The translations under genes were made by a program, and so were the position numbers. Shown here piece by piece: positions 24,204 through 33,259 of a stretch of DNA of 64,000 nucleotides. Origin of the DNA: Clostridia bacterium (GTDB taxonomy: Bacteria > Bacillota > Clostridia > Oscillospirales > Acutalibacteraceae). A model generated the notes under the pieces. It did no database searches. It was not told the origin of the DNA and saw nothing but the letters and a program-made list of their open reading frames with translations. The stretch lies in the NCBI GenBank assembly GCA_017428525.1, contig JAFRQQ010000008.1:1-64000 (forward strand), read 5' to 3'. How positions within the stretch are numbered: the first letter of the stretch is position 1; every line of letters starts with the position of its first letter.

Positions 24204-24992
24204 TCACGCCGGCCCGACGAGCACGTCGCGCGGCTGCGTGAGCCGGATGCTGCCGCTGCGGGTCTGCAGCGTGAAGCGCATGCCGGTTTTCGACACGGCG
24301 AATTCATTCTCGAAGCTGCCGCTGCCGTGGCGCTCGCGCACGGTCAGCACGCTGTCTGCGGGCAGCAGCACGAGCACATCGCCGGCTTTGGTGATGATCT
24401 TGCAGTCCCGCTGAAACACCGGTCTGTCCATCGTCACCGCGCCGTCGGTCGTCTTGATATCGAATCTGCGCGCGGAGACGCCGCCGGTCACAAGCGCGCC
24501 GCGTTTCGTATTCGCCACAAGCGCGTCAATGCATTTGACGTCTCTGACCGTAAAAGCGCCGGATTGCGTGCGCAGCGTCAGATCGCGGATCACCAGATTC
24601 TCAACGGTGCCGCTCGCCTGCTTTCCCTTGATATCCAGATCATTGAGCAGGAGGCTCTGCGGCACGGTCACGCTGCATGCGGCCGGCTGCGCGCTGCTGC
24701 AGATAAGCTCGAGCGTTTTGCCGCGCACACGCCACTGCAAAGCGGTTTCCTCCGCCGGCGCGCCGCCGTTTGTTGTGAGCGCAAAGCGGATCACCGGCTC
24801 GCTGCCCGGCGTCACGCGCACGTCCGCTTCCGTTTCGCAATTGATGCGGATATGCTGCACGGTCGCGGGCGCTTCCCCGTCGCCGGCGGTATAACCGCCC
24901 CAGCCCGGCCGGCCGGGCACCTCGATGATGCACCAGGTCATCACGCCGAGCACAATGACCGCGGAGAGCAGCATTGCAATCAGTCGCTTCAT
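24204..24992 (-). CDS. DUF4097-like beta-helix envelope protein
   Basis: A 262-residue protein. One N-terminal hydrophobic segment (MKRLIAMLLSAVIVLGVMTW) serves as signal or anchor. The exterior part shows the repetitive short-strand pattern of DUF4097/putative adhesin proteins (LLNDLDIKGKQASG, NLVIRDLTLRTQSGAFTVRDV, RFDIKTTDGAVTMDRP, FTLQTRSGSIRL), i.e. a right-handed beta-helix-like stack. Such proteins accompany envelope-stress systems in Bacillota. It is transcribed divergently from the flavodiiron gene. Function not known. Confidence 0.7.
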   Translation of the reverse strand: MKRLIAMLLSAVIVLGVMTWCIIEVPGRPGWGGYTAGDGEAPATVQHIRINCETEADVRVTPGSEPVIRFALTTNGGAPAEETALQWRVRGKTLELICSSAQPAACSVTVPQSLLLNDLDIKGKQASGTVENLVIRDLTLRTQSGAFTVRDVKCIDALVANTKRGALVTGGVSARRFDIKTTDGAVTMDRPVFQRDCKIITKAGDVLVLLPADSVLTVRERHGSGSFENEFAVSKTGMRFTLQTRSGSIRLTQPRDVLVGPA

Positions 24993-25028
24993 TCCAATCC
25001 CTCGCTTTTATCCATGGACTCTGTTTGT

Positions 25029-25057
25029 ATTTTACCATACACAGCCGAAAAATACAA
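25029..25057 (-). promoter_or_regulatory. Promoter of the DUF4097-like gene
   Basis: On the minus strand -35 TTGTAT (25057-25052), 17-bp spacer and -10 TAAAAT (25034-25029) with TGG before it. No clear promoter for the divergent flavodiiron gene was found in the 90-bp gap. Confidence 0.6.
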
Positions 25058-25081
25058 GACCGGAAAAGAAAGGTGGCTCTT

Positions 25082-26872
25082 ATGAACATTACCAACGACA
25101 TCCGCTACATTGGCGTCAACGATCACAAGCTGGATCTGTTTGAAGGGCAGTACATCGTCCCCAACGGGATGGCGTACAACTCCTATGTGATCCTCGATGA
25201 AAAAATCGCCGTGTTTGACACGGTGGACGCCAAGTTCACCCACGAATGGCTGGACAACCTGCAGGCTGCGCTCGGCGGCAGAACGCCGGATTACCTGATC
25301 GTGCAGCACATGGAGCCGGATCATTCCGCCAATATTCAGCAGTTCATGAACGCCTATCCCGCCGCCGTCATCGTGGCAAACGCCAAGGCCTTCACGATGA
25401 TGCAGCAGTTCTTCGGCACGGACTACGCCGACCGCCGGCTGGCCGTCGGCGAACAGGATACGCTGAACCTCGGCCGGCACACGCTGACCTTCGTCACCGC
25501 GCCGATGGTGCACTGGCCGGAGGTGCTCATGACCTATGACAGCACGGACAAGGTGCTCTTCTCCGCGGACGCTTTCGGCAAATTCGGGGCGCTGGACGTT
25601 GAGGAGGACTGGGCGTGCGAAGCCCGCCGCTACTATGTCGGCATCGTGGGCAAATACGGCGCGCAGGTGCAGGCGGTGCTGAAAAAGGCCGCCGCGCTGG
25701 AGATCGAAACCATCTGCCCGCTGCACGGCCCCGTGCTGACCGAAAACCTCGGCTATTACCTGAATCTTTATAATATCTGGTCGTCCTACGGCACGGAGAC
25801 CGACGGCGTCATGATCGCCTACACCTCCGTTTACGGCAACACCAAGAAAGCCGTGGAGCTGCTCGCGGAAAGGCTGCGCGCGAACGGCTGCCCGAAGGTC
25901 GCGGTCAACGACCTGGCGCGCTGCGACATGGCCGAGGCCGTGGAGGACGCCTTCCGTTACGGCAAGATCGTGCTGGCGACCACGACCTACAACGCGGACA
26001 TCTTCCCGTTCATGCGCACCTTCATCGAGCATCTGACCGAGCGCAACTTCCGCAACCGCACCGTGGCGCTGATCGAAAACGGCTCCTGGGCGCCGATGGC
26101 GGCCAAAACCATGCGCGGTCTGCTGGCCGACTGCAAAAATCTGACCTATACCGAAACGAACGTGACCATCCGCTCGGCCATGACCGATGAAAACAAGCAG
26201 CAGATCGACGCGCTGGCCGCGGAGCTTTGCACCGATTATCTCGCGCAGAACGGCGAGACCGCCGACAAGAACGACCTGACCGCGCTGTTCAATATCGGCT
26301 ACGGCCTTTACGTCGTCACCTGCAACGACGGCAAAAAGGACAACGGCCTGATCGTAAACACCGTCACGCAGGTCACCAACACGCCCAACCGCGTGGCCGT
26401 GACGATCAACAAGCAGAACTATTCGCATCACGTGATTCAGCAGACCGGCGTGATGAACGTCAACTGCCTGTCCGTGGAGGCGCCGTTCAGCGTCTTTGAG
26501 CGCTTCGGCTTCCGGAGCGGACGCACCGCGGATAAATTCGAGGGCATGCAGGTGCTGCGCAGCGACAACGGCCTGGTTTTCCTGCCCCATGATATCAACG
26601 CCCTGCTTTCCCTGAAGGTGGTGCAGTATATCGATCTGGATACGCACGGCATGTTCATCTGCGACGTGACCGAGGCGCGCGTGATCTCCAAGGCGGAGAC
26701 GATGACTTATACCTATTATCAGAAGAACGTCAAGCCCAAGCCGCAGACCGAGGGCAAGAAGGGCTATGTCTGCAAGATCTGCGGATATATCTATGAGGGC
26801 GATCCCCTGCCGGACGATTTCATCTGCCCGCTGTGCAAGCACGGCGCCGCCGATTTTGAACCGATCAAATAA
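25082..26872 (+). CDS. Flavodiiron protein fused to flavin reductase and rubredoxin
   Basis: A 596-residue three-part enzyme that reduces O2 to water (or NO to N2O). Domain 1 (about 1-250) is the metallo-beta-lactamase diiron core with ligands His76-x-Glu78-x-Asp80-His81, His144 (MVHWPE), Asp163 (SADAFG) and His215 (CPLHGPV). Domain 2 (about 255-400) is flavodoxin-like and binds FMN (YTSVYGNTKKA). Domain 3 (about 415-555) is a flavin-reductase-like module. The C-terminus is a rubredoxin: YVCKICGYIYEG ... FICPLCKHGAADFEP. The fusion lets NAD(P)H electrons reach the diiron site within one chain. It fits a strict anaerobe's oxygen defence. AGAAAGGTGG precedes the ATG. Confidence 0.92.
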   Translation: MNITNDIRYIGVNDHKLDLFEGQYIVPNGMAYNSYVILDEKIAVFDTVDAKFTHEWLDNLQAALGGRTPDYLIVQHMEPDHSANIQQFMNAYPAAVIVANAKAFTMMQQFFGTDYADRRLAVGEQDTLNLGRHTLTFVTAPMVHWPEVLMTYDSTDKVLFSADAFGKFGALDVEEDWACEARRYYVGIVGKYGAQVQAVLKKAAALEIETICPLHGPVLTENLGYYLNLYNIWSSYGTETDGVMIAYTSVYGNTKKAVELLAERLRANGCPKVAVNDLARCDMAEAVEDAFRYGKIVLATTTYNADIFPFMRTFIEHLTERNFRNRTVALIENGSWAPMAAKTMRGLLADCKNLTYTETNVTIRSAMTDENKQQIDALAAELCTDYLAQNGETADKNDLTALFNIGYGLYVVTCNDGKKDNGLIVNTVTQVTNTPNRVAVTINKQNYSHHVIQQTGVMNVNCLSVEAPFSVFERFGFRSGRTADKFEGMQVLRSDNGLVFLPHDINALLSLKVVQYIDLDTHGMFICDVTEARVISKAETMTYTYYQKNVKPKPQTEGKKGYVCKICGYIYEGDPLPDDFICPLCKHGAADFEPIK

Positions 26873-26892
26873 CAGAAAAGAGATTGATTATC

Positions 26893-28626
26893 ATGAAACA
26901 TTCAACCCGCATCCTGCTCTTCCTTGCAGCTTTCGTGCTGCTGCTCACCGTCTGCGCGGCCGCCGCGGCCGCCGTGCCCGCAAGGCCGGACGTCGACGCC
27001 GGCGCCGGCTGCCGTTCCCACACCGGAACGCTGCTGCCGCCCGAAAAGATCGCGGCCCATCCGGCGAGCGCCTACGGCAGCAAAGCCCCTGCGCTCGACC
27101 CGGCGGATCACGATCTGCCGCTGGCCGTGATCGTCATCGGCTTCCCGAATATGCCCTATGACGCCGACTTCGACTGGAGCGCGGAGATTTTCGCGGGCGA
27201 CCGCTCGCTGCAAAGCTACTATTCGGATATGTCCCTGGGCGCGTTCACCTTCGTTCCCGTTGCGGAAACCTCCGCCTGCGGCGTACTGGACAACCGCAAT
27301 ACGGCGGACGCCGAAAATGACGGCGTGATCCACGTCACAGTCAGCACCGATCATCTGGACTGGCGGCTGGAGAAGGAGTCGAGCGCCGTTTATCTGCCGC
27401 TGATGACGATGTTCGCCGAAGCGCTGGAGCAGGCGAGCGCGGTCATGGATTTCGCCGCCTACGACGCGAACGGCGACGGCGTGATCACCACAGACGAGCT
27501 GGCGATCGCCTTCGTGGTCGGCGGCTATGAGGCCGCCGCGTCCGCCGCCTTTGAGCAGGGATATAACAAATACCTCTGGTCGCATGCCTGGTCGATCTCC
27601 GAAGCGATTGAGGCTTATCGCTGGAAAATGGAGCCGCCCAAGCCCGACGGCATCTCCGTTTCCTCCTATATCGCGATTGCCGAATACATGGAAGAAGGTG
27701 TGCAGGAGCCGATCTGCGTGCTCGCGCATGAGCTCGGGCACTATCTCGGCATGGAGGATTTCTACGACACGACCTACTACTACCTCGGCGAATGGAGCGC
27801 CTATGCTCCCGACGTGACCAGCCTGATGTGCAGCGCCTGGGGCGAAGACGCCGACGGCAACTTCCTGCCGCCGCCGATCGACGCTTACAACCGCTGCCTG
27901 CTGCACTGGTATACCCCGCAGAAGGCGGAGGGCCCCGGCGTTTACACCGTGACCGCGCAGGATTATGACGCCGAGACGCCGGCCTTTTCCGCGCTGATGA
28001 TTCCGACGCGCCACGACGGGGAATTCTATCTGATCGAAAACCGGCAGCCGACCAAATGGGACGCCGCGCTGTCGGCCGCCTATCCGCTTGCGCCGGAGGG
28101 CCTCGGCCTGCTGATCTGGCACGTGGATGAAAACTATTACGACTATTACGCTGACAGCAACCTGGTCAACGCCTCCGTCCATCACCCGACGCTCACGCTC
28201 CTGTTCCCGGAGGAAACCGAAAACGGCGTCACCTTTTTCGGGGACAGCGGCAATGTTGCGTTCGGGCGGCCGTTCTGGAACCGGGATCTCTGGAATGAAA
28301 CGATCGCCGACGCGAACGGCCTGACGGAGCTGCCGGTCTACGGGGTCGGCCTCAAGCGCGATCTGCGCAGCGGGCGGCTGCTCTCCGGCCTGCAGCTGCG
28401 GATCCTCTCGGATTCCGCCGCGGAGATGGACGTGGAGCTTGCAACGGTGGACCACGACTACTGCCCCTACTGCGAGCAGGTGCACGGCAACAGCTTCGGC
28501 GAGCGCTTCACCGCGTTCTTCCACCGCCTGTTTGCCCGCATCCGCGGCATCTTCTCCCGCGAGCAGGCAACGGCCCTGCCGCCGGAAACGCCTGCGCATT
28601 TGCCGGAAAAACCGGCCGGAGTCTGA
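26893..28626 (+). CDS. Secreted M6-type metalloprotease with EF-hand-like loop
   Basis: A 577-residue exported protein: signal peptide MKHSTRILLFLAAFVLLLTVCAAAAA. The catalytic zinc motif is His279-Glu-Leu-Gly-His283 in CVLAHELGHYLGMEDFYD, as in M6 (immune inhibitor A-type) peptidases, with downstream LMCSAWG. A calcium loop YDANGDGVITTDELA lies at about 189-203. Conserved M6 features follow (FYLIENRQPTKWDA, GLLIWHVDENYYDYY). The C-terminal Cys pair CPYCEQ and about 50 residues of low complexity have no evident anchor. The ATG at 26893 lies 20 bp after the flavodiiron stop, so co-transcription is possible. Likely secreted digestive or virulence-type protease. Confidence 0.88.
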   Translation: MKHSTRILLFLAAFVLLLTVCAAAAAAVPARPDVDAGAGCRSHTGTLLPPEKIAAHPASAYGSKAPALDPADHDLPLAVIVIGFPNMPYDADFDWSAEIFAGDRSLQSYYSDMSLGAFTFVPVAETSACGVLDNRNTADAENDGVIHVTVSTDHLDWRLEKESSAVYLPLMTMFAEALEQASAVMDFAAYDANGDGVITTDELAIAFVVGGYEAAASAAFEQGYNKYLWSHAWSISEAIEAYRWKMEPPKPDGISVSSYIAIAEYMEEGVQEPICVLAHELGHYLGMEDFYDTTYYYLGEWSAYAPDVTSLMCSAWGEDADGNFLPPPIDAYNRCLLHWYTPQKAEGPGVYTVTAQDYDAETPAFSALMIPTRHDGEFYLIENRQPTKWDAALSAAYPLAPEGLGLLIWHVDENYYDYYADSNLVNASVHHPTLTLLFPEETENGVTFFGDSGNVAFGRPFWNRDLWNETIADANGLTELPVYGVGLKRDLRSGRLLSGLQLRILSDSAAEMDVELATVDHDYCPYCEQVHGNSFGERFTAFFHRLFARIRGIFSREQATALPPETPAHLPEKPAGV

Positions 28627-28644
28627 TAAAGGAGTGCTGATTCT

Positions 28645-29325
28645 ATGAAACGATGCCTTGCCTGTTTGCCGGCGATGCTCCTGCTGCTTTGCCTGTGCGC
28701 CGCCTGCGGTAATCCTGCAGCCGGCGACACGTCGGCCACGCTGACGCTCGTCACCCATGAACCGGAATCCACCGCGCCCACGACAGCCGCACCCACGACG
28801 GCTGCGCCGACGGAAGCGCCGACAACTGCCGCAACGACGACCGCGCCGACAGCTGCCGCAACGACCGCAGCGGTCTCCCCCGCGCGCGCCGCGCTTGCGT
28901 TTTATGAAATCGCGGTCCCGCGCCGCACGCTCCCGCTGGGCGACAGCCGCATGCCGACCTATACCATTCACGATCTGGATCACGACGGCGTGCCGGAGCT
29001 GCTGCTCAATTACCGCACGGAAGAAGGCGGCAGCGGGTTCACCTGCGAAATCGATACCTACGACGCGCAGAGCGATTCGATCAATGTGCTCGGCGAAATC
29101 GACGGGCGCGGCGAGATCTTTGTGGATGACTCCATTTACTTCTATAACCTGATCTCCATGCGCGGCACCACCTCGGTGCAGGCCTGCTATATCGAGGACG
29201 GCGAACTGCATGTCGGTTCCGTCGACGGGCCCGCGGGGGACAGCTACGAGATGTATTCCATGGGCCGCACGCCGCTGCAGTTCTACGATCCCGACACGCC
29301 GGTTTCGGTCGCGGCCGGAAACTGA
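28645..29325 (+). CDS. Putative lipoprotein with Thr-rich linker
   Basis: A 226-residue protein with a lipoprotein signal: MKRCLACLPAMLLLLCLCAAC, lipobox LCAAC. Residues about 40-80 are a Thr/Ala/Pro linker (TTAAPTT-type repeats), presumed to cross the wall. The distal domain contains YTIHDLDHDGVPELLL, an FG-GAP/VCBS or EF-like Ca-binding pattern seen in many clostridial lipoproteins, then a beta-rich region. AAAGGAG precedes the ATG, 18 bp after the M6 protease, and they probably share an operon. Function unknown. Confidence 0.8.
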   Translation: MKRCLACLPAMLLLLCLCAACGNPAAGDTSATLTLVTHEPESTAPTTAAPTTAAPTEAPTTAATTTAPTAAATTAAVSPARAALAFYEIAVPRRTLPLGDSRMPTYTIHDLDHDGVPELLLNYRTEEGGSGFTCEIDTYDAQSDSINVLGEIDGRGEIFVDDSIYFYNLISMRGTTSVQACYIEDGELHVGSVDGPAGDSYEMYSMGRTPLQFYDPDTPVSVAAGN

Positions 29326-29349
29326 CCGATCCGCAATTCCATACAAAAC

Positions 29350-29384
29350 ACAGGACCTCCTGCCGGAAAAGCAGGAGGTCCTGT
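29350..29384. terminator. Bidirectional terminator between lipoprotein and pncB
   Basis: A 14-bp perfect stem ACAGGACCTCCTGC / GCAGGAGGTCCTGT with a 7-nt loop, followed by TTTCTGT on plus and GTTTTG on minus. It closes the two convergent operons. Confidence 0.9.
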
Positions 29385-29399
29385 TTCTGTAACTCTAAA

Positions 29400-30593
29400 T
29401 TATTTTTCCCGCTGCAAACGGAAATCCACGGAACGCTTGAGGTATTCCAGATAATCCGCGTCGCGGCACATGGCCTTGCCCGGCGCGTCGGAGAGCTTGG
29501 CGACCGGACGGCCGTTGACGTATTGCAGCTTGATCACGATATTCAGCGCCTCGGCGCAGGTATCGTTGGAGCAGAAGGTGCCGATGCCGAAGGAGACCTT
29601 CGTCTTATCGCAGAAATAGTCATACAGCTTCTGCGCGCGGTCGAAATCCAGGCTGTCGCTGAAGAGCAGCAGCTTCGTCTTCGGATCGACGCCGTATTTC
29701 TTATAATGCGCGATGATCTTTTCGCCCCATTCATAGGGATCGCCGCTGTCGTGGCGCACGCCGGAATAGTTGTTGACCATGGAGCGGTTGAAATCCATCA
29801 GGAACAGATCCGTCGTGATCGTATCGGTCAGCGCCGTACCGTTATCGCCCTGATACTCGTCATACCAGTCCTTCATGGCGTAATGGTTGGTATAGGCCAG
29901 CGGGATGGAGTCGATGCCCTGATACATCTGCACGAATTCATGCGCATAGGTGCCGATGGGCGTCAGGTGATATTTCATGGCAAGGTAGACGTTGGAGGTG
30001 CCGACGCAGTTCTTTGTTTCCTGCGCGAGGCGGCGGACGACAACGTCCTCCCACGCGCGGGAAAGCCGCCGGCGGCAGCCGAATTCGGCAAACTGGAAGG
30101 TATATTTCCCGCTGTTGAAATCGGCGATCTTCTGCGTGAGCCGCGCTTCGGCGGACTCCAGCAGCGCGTCGTAATCGTAGGCCATGCGGAAATAGACCTC
30201 GTTGATGATTTCCAGCAGATAGATTTCAAACTGCATCGCGGAAAACAGCGGCCCGTCCACCACCACGGACAGCTCGCCCTCCGGGGAAAGCGTCACGGTC
30301 ACATAGTCGCGGATCGGATGCCACAGACGGAGAAATTCCACATAGTCGTTCTTAATGAAACGAATGGAACGCAGATAGTCCAGCTCCTCCTTGCGGAACC
30401 GCAGGGAGCAGAGATGATCGACCTGCGCGTTGATTTCCGCCGCCATTTCGGGCGTGAACACGATGTTTGCGTTGCGGCACTTGAAATAATACTGCCCGCA
30501 GAGATCCGTGTGCTTGTGGAAGATCACCTGATCCATGTTGAATTTGTAAAGATCGGTATCCAGCAGGGACACAACGATGGGTTCCAGCTTCAT
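29400..30593 (-). CDS. pncB: Nicotinate phosphoribosyltransferase
   Basis: A 397-residue enzyme of NAD salvage that converts nicotinate plus PRPP (with ATP) to nicotinate mononucleotide. Hallmarks: SLLDTDLYKFNMDQVIFHKH at the N-terminus, FGCRRRLSRAWEDVVVR, the phospho-His segment TPIGTYAHEFVQMYQG, MDFNRSMVNNYSGVRHDSGDPYEWGEK and the phosphate loop GIGTFCSND. The length matches the short enterobacterial-type PncB. Last gene of a pncA-nadE-pncB cluster, 12 bp after nadE. Confidence 0.93.
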   Translation of the reverse strand: MKLEPIVVSLLDTDLYKFNMDQVIFHKHTDLCGQYYFKCRNANIVFTPEMAAEINAQVDHLCSLRFRKEELDYLRSIRFIKNDYVEFLRLWHPIRDYVTVTLSPEGELSVVVDGPLFSAMQFEIYLLEIINEVYFRMAYDYDALLESAEARLTQKIADFNSGKYTFQFAEFGCRRRLSRAWEDVVVRRLAQETKNCVGTSNVYLAMKYHLTPIGTYAHEFVQMYQGIDSIPLAYTNHYAMKDWYDEYQGDNGTALTDTITTDLFLMDFNRSMVNNYSGVRHDSGDPYEWGEKIIAHYKKYGVDPKTKLLLFSDSLDFDRAQKLYDYFCDKTKVSFGIGTFCSNDTCAEALNIVIKLQYVNGRPVAKLSDAPGKAMCRDADYLEYLKRSVDFRLQREK

Positions 30594-30605
30594 AACGCGC
30601 CTCCT

Positions 30606-31349
30606 TTATTCCTGCGCCGCAACCGTCAGCCCGGCGTCAAACGCGGGCATCAGCTGCAGCTTGAAAAGATTGGTTCTGTGCATCCGGTCGATTTTTTCCT
30701 TGGTCGCGGCGTCCTCGATCTCGCCCGTGCGGATGTAGCGATCGAGCACCGCGTAGGTAAAGCCGAGGTTGTCCTCATCCGTTTTGCCGCAAAGGCCGTC
30801 GATGGGCACCTTATCCACCAGCGCCGCCGGCAGGCCGATCAGCCGGCCGATCTGCTTCATCTCATCCACGGTCAGATGGGAGCAGGGGCTGAAATCGCCG
30901 ACGGAGTCGCCGTAGCGCGTCGCATAGCCGACCCAGTCCTCGGAAAGGTTGCAGGTGTTGGCCACGCGGCCGTTATTGCTTTGCGACACGGCGTAGAGCG
31001 TTGCCATGCGGATGCGCGGCGGCAGATTCGTGCGGCTCTGTGCGGAGAGCTCGAACGGAATGCTGTTGACCACGCCGTCCACAGCGTCTTTGATATTGAC
31101 GATAAAATGGCGAATCCCGAGATGCGCCACAAGCAGCTTCGCCATGTCGATATCGTGCTGCTCACCGTTGGGCATCAGCACGCCGATCACGCGATCCCTG
31201 CCCAGCGCTTCCACACAGAGGGCGGCGACGATCGAGCTGTCCTTCCCGCCGGAAATCCCGACCACAGCGTTGCAGCCCTTGCCGTTCACCTCAAAGAAAT
31301 CCCGGATCCACTGAACGCATTCGTTCTTGATTCGTTCTGCGTCAAACAT
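30606..31349 (-). CDS. nadE: NAD synthetase (ammonia-dependent type)
   Basis: A 247-residue NH3-dependent NAD+ synthetase. P-loop GISGGKDSSIVAALC, LMPNGEQHDIDMA, then NPPxx-type RTNLPPRIRMATLYAVSQSN, TCNLSEDWVGYATRYGDSVGDFSP and LGFTYAVLDRYIR. There is no glutaminase domain. It makes NAD from deamido-NAD. The ATG at 31349 is preferred over a TTG at 31358 because GGAGG directly abuts the TTG but is 9 bp from the ATG. The ribosome site sits inside the last codons of pncA. Confidence 0.92.
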   Translation of the reverse strand: MFDAERIKNECVQWIRDFFEVNGKGCNAVVGISGGKDSSIVAALCVEALGRDRVIGVLMPNGEQHDIDMAKLLVAHLGIRHFIVNIKDAVDGVVNSIPFELSAQSRTNLPPRIRMATLYAVSQSNNGRVANTCNLSEDWVGYATRYGDSVGDFSPCSHLTVDEMKQIGRLIGLPAALVDKVPIDGLCGKTDEDNLGFTYAVLDRYIRTGEIEDAATKEKIDRMHRTNLFKLQLMPAFDAGLTVAAQE

Positions 31350-31354
31350 CTGAT

Positions 31355-31885
31355 TCAACCTCCGATCACATCAATCTGACAGCTGCGCATCGTCTCGAGC
31401 GCAGCCGCGTGTTTTTCCGGCGTCACGCCCGCGCAGCAGGCGGCGTCCACGGAAATCGGCGTCTCCTGGAAGACCGCCTTGAGCAGCAGGGCGTTGCTGA
31501 CCACGCAGATATCGGTGCAAAGCCCGATCAGCTCAATGTCGAACGGCGCGCCGCCGGCGGCTTTCGCGAGCAGCCCGGGCAGCGCCGCCGCGCCGAACGT
31601 ATTCTTTTCCACGGGCGTGAAGCCTTTGTTCTCCAGCGCCGCGGCGACCTCGGCGTTCAGCTGCCAGCCGTCCGTGCCCTTGATGCAGTGCGGCACGGGC
31701 AGCTTCCTGCCTTCTGCCGTTTGCAAGTAATTCTCATAATGCGTGTCAAAGGTGACAAAGATCTCGCCGTCGAACGCTTCGATCTTTTTCACGGCCTGCG
31801 GTACGATCGCCGCGGCCTCCTTTGAGCCGAGCGCGCCGTCCACGAAATCCTTCTGCATATCCACAACGATCAGGAAATGTTTCAT
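31355..31885 (-). CDS. pncA: Nicotinamidase
   Basis: A 176-residue isochorismatase-fold enzyme hydrolysing nicotinamide to nicotinate. MKHFLIVVDMQKDFVDGALGS contains the catalytic Asp. Metal ligands and Lys lie in FVTFDTHYENYLQTAEGRKLPVPHCIKGTDGW, and the nucleophilic Cys in the LIGLCTDICVVSNALLL segment. It feeds pncB. Gene order pncA-nadE-pncB makes a compact salvage operon, 24 bp downstream of an acetyltransferase gene. Confidence 0.93.
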   Translation of the reverse strand: MKHFLIVVDMQKDFVDGALGSKEAAAIVPQAVKKIEAFDGEIFVTFDTHYENYLQTAEGRKLPVPHCIKGTDGWQLNAEVAAALENKGFTPVEKNTFGAAALPGLLAKAAGGAPFDIELIGLCTDICVVSNALLLKAVFQETPISVDAACCAGVTPEKHAAALETMRSCQIDVIGG

Positions 31886-31909
31886 ACCTCGCTCCTTTCT
31901 GTATGCAGT

Positions 31910-32512
31910 TTATAATTCGATTTTTCTGTTTTTAAAATAATATAAACGGTCCCGCTCGCCGATGGGCCGCAGCACGCGGCAGGGATTGCCGACGGCAACG
32001 ACGTTGGCCGGCAGGTCCTTTGTCACCACGCTCCCCGCGCCGACGACGGTATTCTCCCCGACCGTCACGCCCGGCAGCAGGATCGCGCCGGCGCCGATCC
32101 AGCAGTTGCGCCCGATCGTGACGGGCATATTATATTGATACTGCTGTTCGCGCAGCTCCGGCAGGATCGGATGCCCCGCCGTCGCGACGGTCACATTCGG
32201 CGCAAACATCACGTGATCGCCCACATAAATGTGCGTATCATCCACCAGCGTCAGATTGAAATTGGCGTAAATATGGCTGCCGAAATGCACGTGGCGGCAA
32301 CCCCAGTTGCTGTGCAGCGGCGGCTCGATATAGCAGCCCTCGCCGATCTCGGCAAACATCTCCCGCATCAGCGCCTCGCGTTTTTCCAGCTCGGAGGGGC
32401 GGGTCTGATTGAATGCATACAGGCGTTCCAGACAGAGAAACTGCTCGCGCAGGATCTCCGGATCATGCGGCAAAAACAGATCGCCGCTGTGCAGTTTTTC
32501 CAGCTCCGTCAT
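31910..32512 (-). CDS. Left-handed beta-helix sugar O-acetyltransferase
   Basis: A 200-residue hexapeptide-repeat acetyltransferase of the maltose/galactoside acetyltransferase group: MTELEKLHSGDLF, FNQTRPSELEKREALMREMF (the Mac domain), then helical coils VHFGSHIYANFNLTLVDDTHIYVGDHVMFAPNVTVATAGHP with the catalytic His and GAGAILLPGVTVGENTVVGAGSVVTKD. It transfers acetyl from acetyl-CoA to a sugar hydroxyl; the acceptor is unknown. It overlaps the TtcA-like gene by 4 nt. Confidence 0.9.
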   Translation of the reverse strand: MTELEKLHSGDLFLPHDPEILREQFLCLERLYAFNQTRPSELEKREALMREMFAEIGEGCYIEPPLHSNWGCRHVHFGSHIYANFNLTLVDDTHIYVGDHVMFAPNVTVATAGHPILPELREQQYQYNMPVTIGRNCWIGAGAILLPGVTVGENTVVGAGSVVTKDLPANVVAVGNPCRVLRPIGERDRLYYFKNRKIEL

Positions 32513-33258
32513 GCGTCTTCCTCCGGTTCCGTCTGAAGCTCCGGCAGCCCGTAGCCGTTGATGCCCTTGCGCTGCATCGCGCCGAGGATCTTCTCGCGCA
32601 CGTTGCCGTATTTCGGCTCAAGCGAGGACAAAAACTGCCGCATCTCCTGCCGCTCTGTCACGCCGTCCGCCGGGCATTGGCTTTTCACCACCGGCAGACC
32701 CTCCCGCCGCACGACCCGCGCGCAGTCGCTCTCCCGCGCGAAAATCAGCGGACGGATCATATACAGCTCCTTGCGGGAAAGGTAGGTCACGGGCATAAAA
32801 CAGTCGAGCGTGCCGCCGTTAAGCAGATTCATCATCAGCGTTTCGGCCACGTCGTCGAGGTGATGGCCGAGCGCGAGCTTGTTGCAGCCCGCCTCCTTCG
32901 CCGCGTTATGGAGCGCGCCGCGCCGCATCCGGGCGCAGAGCGAGCAGGGATTCTTCTCCTTGCGCACGTCAAAAATCAGCTCCGCGAGCCGGGTCCGCTT
33001 GATGATATATTCCACATCCAGCTCCCGGCAGAGCGCCTCGATCGCGCCGTAATCGCCGTCCGCGCCGCCGAAGCGGGGATCGATCGTGATCGCGACGAGC
33101 TCGAACGGCTGGGGATAAAAACTGCGCATGCGCGCGAGCGCGACGAGCAGGCTGACCGAATCCTTGCCGCCGGACACGCCCACGGCGATCCGGTCTCCCG
33201 CATGGATCATATCATATTGCTGACAGGCGGAGCGCATCAATCCGAGCAGCTTCTGCAT
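32509..33258 (-). CDS. TtcA-like tRNA 2-thiolation ATPase
   Basis: A 249-residue N-type PP-loop ATPase. VGVSGGKDSVSLLVALARM is the P-loop, CSLCARMRRGALHNAA carries the CxxC pair, and GHHLDDVAETLMMNLL and MIRPLIFARESDCAR follow, as in TtcA (2-thiocytidine-32 of tRNA) and its relatives. TilS is less likely because the CxxC pair is present and the lysidine domain is absent. The ATG at 33258 follows GGAGGAATCCTGAG and starts one base after the ymdB stop. Within the rny-ymdB gene run. Confidence 0.82.
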   Translation of the reverse strand: MQKLLGLMRSACQQYDMIHAGDRIAVGVSGGKDSVSLLVALARMRSFYPQPFELVAITIDPRFGGADGDYGAIEALCRELDVEYIIKRTRLAELIFDVRKEKNPCSLCARMRRGALHNAAKEAGCNKLALGHHLDDVAETLMMNLLNGGTLDCFMPVTYLSRKELYMIRPLIFARESDCARVVRREGLPVVKSQCPADGVTERQEMRQFLSSLEPKYGNVREKILGAMQRKGINGYGLPELQTEPEEDA

Positions 33259-33259
33259 C

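Noticed and set aside
32509..33258. TilS (tRNA-Ile lysidine synthase)
   Set aside because: The CxxC pair and short length fit TtcA-like enzymes, and the TilS C-terminal domains are missing.
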